NCBI GenBank assembly: GCA_017504305.1
Contig: JAFVRJ010000002.1
Span: 1 to 57,220 of the forward strand
DNA length: 57,220 nt
Direction of reading: 5' to 3'
From: Clostridia bacterium
GTDB taxonomy: Bacteria > Bacillota > Clostridia > Christensenellales > DTU072
Positions 1 through 6,778 of the stretch are shown piece by piece. How positions within the stretch are numbered: the first letter of the stretch is position 1; each line of letters starts with the position of its first letter. The translations under genes and the position numbers were made by a program. Below the pieces are notes generated by a model. It made no database searches and had not been told where the DNA came from. It saw only the letters and a program-made list of their open reading frames with translations.

Positions 1-168
1 ATACGTAGCAAGCTTTGCGTCATAATACTCCTGCACTGCTTTTAATAATTGCTCCTTCTCTCGCTTTTGCGGCAATGCCACAGCAAAAATATATGTAAGA
101 CTTACCCCTATAGCCAATAAAATAGAGAACACTACCGTTGCAAGAATAATCTTCCTCTTTTTAGTCAT
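1..168 (-). CDS. Small membrane-anchored protein, C-terminus cut by window edge
   Basis: The frame is open from the ATG at 168 down to base 1, giving 56 residues and then running off the window. The product begins MTKKRKIILATVV and has one hydrophobic segment at about residues 7-30, followed by a charged region rich in Lys, Glu and Gln, so it is probably an N-terminally anchored protein facing outward. An AGGGGAT ribosome site sits 5 bases before the ATG. Upstream lies the first copy of a promoter-leader repeat (208-326) that also precedes the NUDIX gene, so this gene looks like another cassette of the same family. Function is unknown. Confidence 0.6.
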   Translation of the reverse strand, partial: MTKKRKIILATVVFSILLAIGVSLTYIFAVALPQKREKEQLLKAVQEYYDAKLATY

Positions 169-207
169 AAAGATCCCCTACTAATTTGTTAATCATCTTA
201 AAAGTGG

Positions 208-326
208 CCGTCAAATTCTTATTTATCTGTCAACCGTTAATTTAAATATACCACACAAGACCACAGAATTCAATAACTATAATATAGGGACGGTGGACGA
301 TAACGGACCGCGAAAGATTGTCTCAC
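208..326. repeat. 119-bp direct repeat, copy 1
   Basis: This stretch matches 4653-4771 almost base for base. The core 239-317 is identical to 4684-4762 (79 bp). Read on the minus strand it contains a 17-bp copy of the tRNA-Val 3' end (292-308), then a promoter, then a leader ending near a ribosome site. The two copies bracket the helicase module and the NUDIX gene. Confidence 0.9.
245..273 (-). promoter_or_regulatory. Cassette promoter, copy 1
   Basis: On the minus strand TTGAAT (273-268) and TATATT (250-245) are separated by 17 bp. The same arrangement recurs at 4690-4718 and 45570-45598. Here it points at the truncated gene starting at 168. Confidence 0.6.
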
Positions 327-370
327 ACATAGAATTAGATAGGATATGATTTGGTTTTTAGCCTTATGTA

Positions 371-399
371 TTGAAATTGATTTGATGGTTTGCTATAAT
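371..399 (+). promoter_or_regulatory. Promoter of the helicase module
   Basis: TTGAAA (371-376) and TATAAT (394-399) are separated by 17 bp, with a TG one base before the -10 box (extended -10). The start of transcription should be near 406, leaving a leader of about 23 bases before the helicase ATG. Confidence 0.7.
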
Positions 400-428
400 A
401 TATATCATAGTAATTAGCGTGGTTTTAA

Positions 429-3400
429 ATGGGATATATTGACAAAGAACATATTGCTATTTTAAAAAAAGAGTTTTATAGGCAAGTGATAAGAAGCGAA
501 AAAACCGCCTATATTACCTTGCAAATTTTATGTGAAAGGGTAACTAAAAGGCACCTTTCGCTAGATCCTATCAATACCACGCAAGGGTTGGCTTATTGTT
601 TAAAAAAGTTAAAAATGCAGCCACAAAACATAAAATATAGTGGTACTATAGATCAAATCTTGATTCTTAATAGCATTGCGAATCGTATTAAGCACTCAGA
701 AGAAACAATAGTCTTTAATCGCAACCAAATAGAAAGTTTTATTGAAAGTTATAACGAATATGTGGAGTTTGTGTTAAAAGCAAGTCTAGCATACATTATA
801 GATGAAGAGGGTTCTATCCGAAGCAACGCTACCCCCAAAAGTTTCAATGAGCCATTAAAAACAAAGGATTCAGTTGAAATTTTTGTAGGAACAAATAATC
901 AGGATTATGGGTTTTCTATTTGTAATTTAGTCCAAAGCGAAGAGATAGAGAACCCCATATATGCGACGATATATAATTTTTTGCAACGTTCAAATTTATA
1001 TAAAGGCAATCAATTTCTTGAGAATAAAAAGATTGAAAAAGGTTATGAAATAAATGTTTCTCGTGTATATAGAATAGAGATGGCAATATTGAGCTTAATT
1101 AGATTTGGATATTGTCAAGATAATAAATTATATATAAATTGCGAAAAATATAATCGTGAGTTATTGTTAGCAGTAGAAGATATAAAAAACTATTTTTCGT
1201 TGTTTGAAAAAATATGTAATTGTAATGAATTTTATGTTGACCTGATATTATCTAAAGAAGATGGGATATCTCTTGATTTTGATTTAAAAGAAAATCAAGA
1301 AGGAATTATTATTAAAAACAGAGAAAAGAAAAACAACTGTTTTTATTCAAATGTTTGGTTTAGCCCTCGGTTAGTCTTTGATATCGAAAGTAAAGAGTTT
1401 GAACATGTAATGAGATATTTTCTAAAAGAGTTTTTTGGATACGACTCTTTTTTGCCCAACCAATTAGAATGCTTGATTCATTGTATCAATAGAAAAAAAG
1501 CAATGTGCATATTGCCAACAGGCGCGGGAAAATCGTTGATTTTTTATATGATTGCTCTATTGTCGCCAAGTCCATCAATCATTATTAGTCCTACAAAAAT
1601 CCTTATAGAAGACCAGGTAAGGAACTTAAAAGAACGCTATGGAATAGTAGATGTATTTTTTGAAGATGGCGATGAAGAAACGCAATTAACATTTGGTAAT
1701 AAGTTTATATATTTAACGCCAGAACAAATACAATATAAAAGTTTAATTTTGAAATTAATAGATTACAATGTTAAATATAAAATTGGCAATGTTTTTTTGG
1801 ATGAAATTCATTGTGCTTGTAATTGGAGCCATGATTTTAGACCATCATATTTTGTGTTGGCGTATAATATTGCCTCTTTTATGGACAATGCCTATTGTGT
1901 TGGGTTTACTGCAACGGCGAATTATAGAACAATTAATGACATAATTTATCAATTGTCCATTGATTTAAAAGATGTTGTTAAACCAATCACATTTAATCCC
2001 GATTTATATAATTTTAGATTCTTGGAGTGTAAAACAGAAGATCATATATTTTCTACGGTATTGAATTGCATAAATGAATTGGCGTTGGCTGCCAGCCCAA
2101 AGGATAAAGTGATTGTATTTACGCAAAACATTGATGAGACCAATCAGGTGTGGGAAATAATTTCAAGTAGCAATGAAAATATTAGCCGGTTTGATGAAAT
2201 TCATACATACTCATATGCAGATTTTTTAAAAGAAAAGCAGGTTTTAGTTGCCAACTCTGACATGGGGGTTGGTATTAATTTGCCAAATGTAAAAAGTATA
2301 ATAAACTATGGTTATCCGATCTCAAAAGCAAACTTTGTTCAAGAGATAGGGCGTGCTACGAGAGCAAACGAAAAAGGCAATAGTTTTGTTGTTTTTAAGA
2401 GCTTGGAGAGTTTGGATGCTTTTGATAGAGAACTTATAAATTGTAATACGGATATATCTCGTTTAATACAATTGTTGAAAGAAGCACATCCTTCTAATTT
2501 AGTGTCAATATTGAAAAAGATCGTTGGAAGATTTGGTTTGAAAGATAAAATGTTGAAAGATGTGCAGGAATTGTTATCTTTCTTTAATTATCACTCTTTG
2601 AAAAACATTATTAAAACCTCAACAGTAGGGAAAGAAAAGGCACAAACATATTTCTATATTTTGAAAAATATAGGGGTGGTGGAAAATTGGTATCTATACA
2701 AGAAACCGGGGGTTCATAATACATGCTATTTTCAAGTTGAATTGCATGATATAATAAACATTAACACCGTTAAAGAAAAGACCCTAAATTATTTTAATAA
2801 GATGGGCGTTTCATCCGAGTATTGTAACAAAATAATCAATGCCCCTTTTATAAAAGATATAGTTGATGTTTATCTAGATTGGTTTTATAATGAGTACCTA
2901 TATTTTCATAGAGAGCAATTAATCAACCTTATAGATTTTATAAATGTCAATAAAAACAAGAGCTCACGGCAAATAGGGATAGCTTTGTCATCTTATTTTT
3001 CTACCAATTTAATAGAAATAGACGAAAGCAAAACAGCCATTGCAAAATTAAACTTTGAAGAAATATTAGAGATGGATAGCAAGATGTTGTCCAATAAGCG
3101 GAGTTTGGCAGAAGAGTTATTGTTGTTATCGTATAATTTAAATTATGATTTGATGATTTTGATGTCACAAATTCTTAATAAAGAAAACAATTATACGCAT
3201 AGATATATTAGAATATTAGAACAATTAGACATAAACCAACTGATTGTTTTTGTTGATGCGACATGGAAAAGAATCCACCCAACCAATATTCTTTTGAGAA
3301 GGAATATTATTGAGGTTCTAACAAATAAAATGGGATTTAATTATACAAAAATGAAATTATATAAAGATGGAGAATTTGATAGCGCATATTTTAGTTATCT

Positions 3401-3461
3401 TATGTCTATTTGCAATAGTATATTGGGAGGGCCAGTATGTTTAAAAACGAAGAAGAATTAA
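429..3461 (+). CDS. RecQ-like superfamily 2 DNA helicase, accessory
   Basis: This 1010-residue protein has a RecQ-type helicase core at about residues 340-700. Visible motifs are Walker A ILPTGAGKSL (about 361-370), the DEIHC box followed by NWSHDFRP as in RecQ (about 458), GFTATA, and motif VI QEIGRATRA (about 637). The N-terminal 330 residues and the C-terminal 300 residues match nothing I recognise; the N-terminus faintly resembles DUF4145-like regions of restriction proteins. A canonical RecQ is about 600 residues with RQC and HRDC domains, which I do not see. The base composition is clearly more AT-rich than the neighbours, suggesting transfer. Its stop lies inside the next gene (25-bp overlap), so the two are co-translated. 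A role in defence or mobile-element biology is inference. Confidence 0.85.
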   Translation: MGYIDKEHIAILKKEFYRQVIRSEKTAYITLQILCERVTKRHLSLDPINTTQGLAYCLKKLKMQPQNIKYSGTIDQILILNSIANRIKHSEETIVFNRNQIESFIESYNEYVEFVLKASLAYIIDEEGSIRSNATPKSFNEPLKTKDSVEIFVGTNNQDYGFSICNLVQSEEIENPIYATIYNFLQRSNLYKGNQFLENKKIEKGYEINVSRVYRIEMAILSLIRFGYCQDNKLYINCEKYNRELLLAVEDIKNYFSLFEKICNCNEFYVDLILSKEDGISLDFDLKENQEGIIIKNREKKNNCFYSNVWFSPRLVFDIESKEFEHVMRYFLKEFFGYDSFLPNQLECLIHCINRKKAMCILPTGAGKSLIFYMIALLSPSPSIIISPTKILIEDQVRNLKERYGIVDVFFEDGDEETQLTFGNKFIYLTPEQIQYKSLILKLIDYNVKYKIGNVFLDEIHCACNWSHDFRPSYFVLAYNIASFMDNAYCVGFTATANYRTINDIIYQLSIDLKDVVKPITFNPDLYNFRFLECKTEDHIFSTVLNCINELALAASPKDKVIVFTQNIDETNQVWEIISSSNENISRFDEIHTYSYADFLKEKQVLVANSDMGVGINLPNVKSIINYGYPISKANFVQEIGRATRANEKGNSFVVFKSLESLDAFDRELINCNTDISRLIQLLKEAHPSNLVSILKKIVGRFGLKDKMLKDVQELLSFFNYHSLKNIIKTSTVGKEKAQTYFYILKNIGVVENWYLYKKPGVHNTCYFQVELHDIININTVKEKTLNYFNKMGVSSEYCNKIINAPFIKDIVDVYLDWFYNEYLYFHREQLINLIDFINVNKNKSSRQIGIALSSYFSTNLIEIDESKTAIAKLNFEEILEMDSKMLSNKRSLAEELLLLSYNLNYDLMILMSQILNKENNYTHRYIRILEQLDINQLIVFVDATWKRIHPTNILLRRNIIEVLTNKMGFNYTKMKLYKDGEFDSAYFSYLMSICNSILGGPVCLKTKKN

Positions 3462-4090
3462 CGCAAAGTATTGTAGAGTTTGAAAGTAACTTGAGTTTAA
3501 TTTCATCACTTAAGCAAGACATTGTTGCTATAAAACAAGTCTTGGATACGTATGCAAAAAATGTAAGAGAAGCAGATGAGATTATTAATAACTTGAAAGA
3601 AAAAACAGAGCAAATCGATAGTGTTTTGAAAGAAAGTATAAATAAAACCAACACAGAGATAGAAAATAAGGTTGGTGAAATGAATGGTAGAATTATTCAC
3701 AAGGTAGAGCTAATAAGACAACAAGCTGTCGGAAACGTCGAGAAATGGACTAGTGATGCAGAGCAACAGATTCAAAAAAAATGGTCTGAACTAAATAACA
3801 AATTGAATTTAGAGTTGAATTATAATCTAGCCAAGATTTCTCAACAATATGCACAAGAGTACTCGGATCTTTTATCGTATTTAAATGAAATGACTTCTTC
3901 CCTCGCAAAAGAAAGTCAACAGGCATTAAGTAAAATGCATGAGCTTTGCTCGCGAGTAGAAAAGGAAAACGCTCAGATTGGTGAAAATATAAAAAGGCAA
4001 CACAAAGAAATCAAAATAATTAGCATAGCATCAATGATAGCAAGTACTTTATTGTTCATCGGAGCGATGATACTAAATTTTATTAAGTAA
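3437..4090 (+). CDS. Coiled-coil protein with C-terminal membrane anchor, helicase partner
   Basis: The 217-residue product is almost entirely charged and Gln/Asn-rich helix (about residues 5-185), typical of a long coiled coil. It ends in one hydrophobic segment (about 194-215, including IASMIASTLLFIGAMIL), so it should be tail-anchored in the membrane with the coil in the cytoplasm. The start at 3437 overlaps the end of the helicase gene and is preceded by a GGGAGG ribosome site at 3425-3430. I recognise no family. The overlap and shared AT-rich composition argue that helicase and membrane coil act together. No catalytic motif is visible. Confidence 0.75.
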   Translation: MFKNEEELTQSIVEFESNLSLISSLKQDIVAIKQVLDTYAKNVREADEIINNLKEKTEQIDSVLKESINKTNTEIENKVGEMNGRIIHKVELIRQQAVGNVEKWTSDAEQQIQKKWSELNNKLNLELNYNLAKISQQYAQEYSDLLSYLNEMTSSLAKESQQALSKMHELCSRVEKENAQIGENIKRQHKEIKIISIASMIASTLLFIGAMILNFIK

Positions 4091-4100
4091 CAAAAAGAAA

Positions 4101-4133
4101 AGCAAGTCCATTTAGACTTGCTTTCATTTTTTT
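4101..4133. terminator. Bidirectional terminator between helicase module and NUDIX gene
   Basis: AGCAAGTC and GACTTGCT form an 8-bp stem with a 6-base loop. A T-run follows on the plus strand and an A-run precedes it, so it can end transcripts from both convergent genes. Confidence 0.85.
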
Positions 4134-4161
4134 GGTGGAGTTGTGATAAGCATAATCGAAC
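4133..4161 (-). other. Cassette 3' tail resembling a tRNA 3' end
   Basis: Read on the minus strand this 29-base segment begins GTTCGATTATGC, like a T-loop, and ends CTCCACCA. It matches 46223-46251 at 27 of 29 positions. No T-stem can be formed, so it is not a tRNA. It lies downstream of the NUDIX gene just as the other copy lies downstream of the HD-like gene. Confidence 0.75.
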
Positions 4162-4215
4162 TCTTTGAGTCTTTGCACAAAAAGTTATCGGTTCCATAAA
4201 TTGGAATTGGCTGAT

Positions 4216-4644
4216 TTACTTCGCATATGCAGATAGTTGCTCTAATGCCCAATTCTGCATTTCAACAAACATCTTTCCTTTAAGTTGGTCATATTCAATC
4301 CAGCACAGAACGTGGTCTTTTTCTGTGAGTGTAGATTTACAATCAAGCAATGTTCCAAAGTAGTATGTTTGAATTGGATGAAAGTATCCTATCGTCGGAT
4401 GTTTGATGTATGCTTCGGCAGAACATAATCTACCCTCAACTCGAGGGAAATATCCTACTTCTTCAATGCACTCTCTTTCAATGCACTCCAAGTGACTTTC
4501 TCCGTTTTCAATACCGCCACCTAAAAAGAAATAACCTTTGGGGGTTTGAACCACACCAACTTGATTGTTGCGGCAAGGAATGAGGTATGCACCCTCTCGG
4601 TCTAAGTATTCAGCATTATCTTTTATTCCAAAAACTCTATGCAT
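4216..4644 (-). CDS. NUDIX hydrolase
   Basis: The 142-residue protein carries a complete Nudix box, GGIENGE followed by RECIEEVGY (about residues 62-85), fitting Gx5Ex7REUxEExGU. It should hydrolyse a nucleoside diphosphate linked to another group with a divalent metal; the substrate cannot be read from sequence. The ATG at 4644 is preferred because GGAGAG lies 4 bases upstream; an upstream TTG at 4659 is less likely. The promoter and leader lie in repeat copy 2, and 24 bases of that leader are identical to the leader of the HD-like gene at 45644. A 13-base block right after the stop (4197-4209) is also shared with that gene. It is convergent with the helicase module. Confidence 0.85.
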   Translation of the reverse strand: MHRVFGIKDNAEYLDREGAYLIPCRNNQVGVVQTPKGYFFLGGGIENGESHLECIERECIEEVGYFPRVEGRLCSAEAYIKHPTIGYFHPIQTYYFGTLLDCKSTLTEKDHVLCWIEYDQLKGKMFVEMQNWALEQLSAYAK

Positions 4645-4648
4645 CTTG

Positions 4649-4771
4649 CTCTCCGTCAAATTCTAATTTATCTGTCAACCATCAATTTAAATATACCACA
4701 CAAGACCACAGAATTCAATAACTATAATATAGGGACGGTGGACGATAACGGACCGCGAAAGAGTGTCTCGC
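4649..4771. repeat. 119-bp direct repeat, copy 2, with cassette promoter and leader
   Basis: This is the second copy of 208-326. On the minus strand it holds a 17-bp tRNA-Val 3' end (4737-4753), a promoter (TTGAAT 4718-4713, TATATT 4695-4690, 17-bp spacing) and a leader (4672-4649) with the GGAGAG site of the NUDIX gene. The block 4649-4672 is identical to 45615-45638. Confidence 0.9.
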
Positions 4772-4833
4772 GTAATGTGAAATATGTAATTAAGTTTGCA
4801 ACACGTAATAGTGGCAATTGGTGGAATATACTT

Positions 4834-4932
4834 GAACGCATCGCGTTCACTTTCGCCAGGTTTGCTTGCGCAAACTTGCGCACCGCGATTGCTTTGCAAT
4901 AGCGTGCGCTGTCCGTTATCGTCCACCACTGC
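4834..4932 (+). other. Structured element carrying an inverted tRNA-Val 3' end
   Basis: Three stem-loops follow each other: 4834-4848 (GAACGC/GCGTTC), 4858-4877 (AGGTTTGC/GCAAACTT) and 4878-4909 (outer GCGCAC/GTGCGC, inner ATTGC-TTT-GCAAT). They are followed by a 22-base copy of the tRNA-Val 3' end (4911-4932), inverted relative to the gene. The element after tRNA-Ala (41816-41900) has the same stems built from different bases, including the same TTT loop, so the fold is conserved. It has no ORF. Whether it acts as RNA or as folded DNA is unknown. Confidence 0.65.
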
Positions 4933-4938
4933 TATAAA

Positions 4939-4970
4939 CAAAAAAGTCGAACACATAATGTGTTCGACTA
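4939..4970 (-). terminator. Terminator of tRNA-Val
   Basis: AGTCGAACACA pairs with TGTGTTCGACT (11-bp stem, 3-base loop) and is followed on the minus strand by six T. The same stem AGTCGAACAC follows tRNA-Ala. Confidence 0.85.
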
Positions 4971-4980
4971 TGTTTTGCAG

Positions 4981-5056
4981 TGGTGGACGATAACGGACTC
5001 GAACCGCTGACTTTCTCCACGTCAAGAAGACACTCTACCAACTGAGTTAATCGTCC
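4981..5056 (-). tRNA. tRNA-Val (anticodon GAC)
   Basis: The 76-base gene folds fully. Acceptor GGACGAT pairs with ATCGTCC, the D arm has ACTC/GAGT, the anticodon arm TCTTC/GGAGA encloses GAC, and the T arm AGCGG/CCGTT has loop TTCGAGT. CCA is encoded. A promoter TTTACA-17-TAATAT lies upstream on the minus strand. Pieces of its 3' end recur at 292, 4737 and, inverted, at 4911. Confidence 0.95.
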
Positions 5057-5131
5057 AAGTTCCTATATATATTATCAAAACATTCGGGGTTTGTAAAGTG
5101 TTTATTATGTAAAATATTATTACAATATGAT

Positions 5132-5347
5132 CTATACGTTATCTACATCATCCAACAAGTCCGCTATGCCAATGCCCATTGTCCTGGCGATTTTGTATAA
5201 CGTTACCACCTTGCAATCTACGTTACCCATCAATATCTTATTTAGAGTAGTCATTGACATGTGACACTTTTTGCAAAACGCACTTTTCGATAGGTTGTTT
5301 TCGTTTAGATAATTGTTAATTGCTTCCTTCCTTACTTGCAACTTCAT
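5132..5347 (-). CDS. XRE-family helix-turn-helix regulator
   Basis: This 71-residue protein is little more than one HTH domain (about residues 8-62: NLSKSAFCKKCHMSMTTLNKIL). It is divergent from the XRE gene at 5438, and the gap between them holds two palindromes likely bound by one or both proteins. A GAGGAG ribosome site precedes the ATG. Target genes beyond the shared gap are unknown. Confidence 0.8.
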   Translation of the reverse strand: MKLQVRKEAINNYLNENNLSKSAFCKKCHMSMTTLNKILMGNVDCKVVTLYKIARTMGIGIADLLDDVDNV

Positions 5348-5381
5348 GGTTTTACTCCTCGCTTGTATTGGCTATATTATA

Positions 5382-5430
5382 TTAGAACTATAGTTCTAAA
5401 TCAACTATTTTTAGAATAAAAGTTCTAAAA
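5382..5430. promoter_or_regulatory. Two operator palindromes between divergent XRE genes
   Basis: TTAGAACTATAGTTCTAA (5382-5399) is a perfect 18-bp palindrome. TTTTAGAA and TTCTAAAA (5409-5416 and 5423-5430) form a related one. The centres are 29 bp apart, close to three helical turns, which suits cooperative repressor binding. Confidence 0.75.
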
Positions 5431-5437
5431 TGTTAAT

Positions 5438-5638
5438 ATGAAGTTTGCTGAAAGGTTAAAACAACTGATGCATGATGCCAACGTGAGCCAAGATACTTTA
5501 GCTAAGGCAATCGGATACTCGCAAAGAGCGGTATCAAAGTGGCTAAACGGTCAAGCCGTACCTACTGCTGATGCCGTATATAAGTGTGCTACGTATTTTG
5601 ACGTTTCGAGCGATTATTTATTAGGTTTAGAGGATTAA
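5438..5638 (+). CDS. XRE-family helix-turn-helix regulator (Cro/CI type)
   Basis: The 66-residue product is a compact HTH domain (VSQDTLAKAIGYSQRAVSKWLNG, about residues 16-38) ending in YLLGLED, a common end of phage-type repressors. No ribosome site is visible, and a -10-like TAAAAT ends 6 bases before the ATG, so the transcript may be leaderless. It faces away from the gene at 5132 and shares its operator region. Confidence 0.85.
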   Translation: MKFAERLKQLMHDANVSQDTLAKAIGYSQRAVSKWLNGQAVPTADAVYKCATYFDVSSDYLLGLED

Positions 5639-5640
5639 AA

Positions 5641-5668
5641 AAGCGACCATCAAGGTCGCTTTTGTTTT
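5641..5668 (+). terminator. Terminator after XRE gene
   Basis: AAGCGACC and GGTCGCTT form an 8-bp stem with a 5-base loop, followed by TTGTTTT. Confidence 0.8.
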
Positions 5669-5680
5669 ATGTTACACCTA

Positions 5681-6658
5681 TTATTTTGCGTTAGTAACTA
5701 TGAAGGTCATACGCTCTTGGATGCTGGGACCACCGTGATCGGTTTTGATACCGCCGTGGTCAGAGGTTATAATAATCAACCAATCCTCGGTTGCGTAGGT
5801 CGCCCTATTCTTTATTGCTTGGATGGTTTCGTAACCATAGCTATCTGCTTTTTTAAAGGCCTCCTTGTAACGCGGATTATTGAAGCTAAATCCTTTGCCG
5901 TGTCCGGTTGAATCGGTGGGCTCGTATATAACAAAAGTGAAATCTGCGCAATCAACACTACTTACTTCTGCAAGGGTTGCTTGGTGCGATGCTTCATCAT
6001 CCTTACATTTATTGAAGGCTACGTTAAGTCCCTTTTGCTCACAGTATTCCTTTTCAAGTTTGTAGGTGGAATTCTTTGCAGTAAAGTGTCCGCCCCATTT
6101 GGTTATAAACGATGCTTTGTCGATAATCCCCTCTTCAGTCAAGCTCGTAAAAAGAGTTTTGGTATCCATCGATTTGGTGATTTTATTAGCAGTTATACCA
6201 TGTACGTCCGCCCACTCGCCGGTAAGTATCGAGCACCATCCGGGAGCGGTAGAAGTATCTTGGGTGTTTTCAGCAGGATAATTAACGCCTCCGCAGTATG
6301 CAAGATTAATAGAAGCTCCGTCTTGTAGCATCGTGTTAATCGCGCTATTTTGATCTTGCATCTCTGCAAGAATATCCGCACGACATCCGTCGTAACCAAT
6401 TACGATTGCCTTCTTAACAGTCTTGCCTTCTGAAAGAGCGGAATTAAAATGATTATTTATTACGTTGTAAAGTTCCGTTTGCGGTATTGCCGTATCGATG
6501 GTGTTAGCATAACCTACTTTGGCAATATTTTGTAAATAAAGTTCCTCGGTATCCTTGGGATCCCATTGATATCTTGTAAAATACAACGAAAGAGAAACCG
6601 TCAATACAACGACAACAAGCGCTACTGCAACAATTATTGTAATCAGTTTTTTATTCAT
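5681..6658 (-). CDS. Membrane-anchored alkaline phosphatase-superfamily phosphodiesterase
   Basis: The 325-residue protein starts with a single hydrophobic anchor (about residues 5-27), so the enzyme domain lies outside the membrane. The fold is that of type I phosphodiesterase/nucleotide pyrophosphatase and related enzymes: first metal site GYDGCRAD (about 89-96), nucleophile region TAPGWCSILTG (Thr), and late metal motifs DSTGHG and SDHGG. It should hydrolyse a phosphodiester or phosphonate outside the cell; the substrate is not evident. It stands alone between the XRE gene and pheA, with its own GAGGGTGG ribosome site. There is no sulfatase-type CxPxR. Confidence 0.75.
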   Translation of the reverse strand: MNKKLITIIVAVALVVVVLTVSLSLYFTRYQWDPKDTEELYLQNIAKVGYANTIDTAIPQTELYNVINNHFNSALSEGKTVKKAIVIGYDGCRADILAEMQDQNSAINTMLQDGASINLAYCGGVNYPAENTQDTSTAPGWCSILTGEWADVHGITANKITKSMDTKTLFTSLTEEGIIDKASFITKWGGHFTAKNSTYKLEKEYCEQKGLNVAFNKCKDDEASHQATLAEVSSVDCADFTFVIYEPTDSTGHGKGFSFNNPRYKEAFKKADSYGYETIQAIKNRATYATEDWLIIITSDHGGIKTDHGGPSIQERMTFIVTNAK

Positions 6659-6741
6659 AGTGCCACCCTCTTAATTGATACTATAATTATAACAAAAAAT
6701 TCTGTTTTGCCAAGCCCCTTTTAACGCTTTTTATAAGCGTT

Positions 6742-6765
6742 AAAAAAGCCACCGAAGCGGTGGCT
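6742..6765 (-). terminator. Terminator of pheA
   Basis: On the minus strand AGCCACC pairs with GGTGGCT around a short loop and is followed by six T. Confidence 0.8.
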
Positions 6766-6778
6766 CTTATGGGTTTAA

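Noticed and set aside
4945..4998. Insertion sequence at tRNA-Val
   Set aside because: There is no transposase frame; the inverted repeats are copies of the tRNA end.
4639..5025. Open frames across tRNA-Val and the repeat region
   Set aside because: They run through the tRNA gene, its terminator and inverted repeats, so they are not protein genes.
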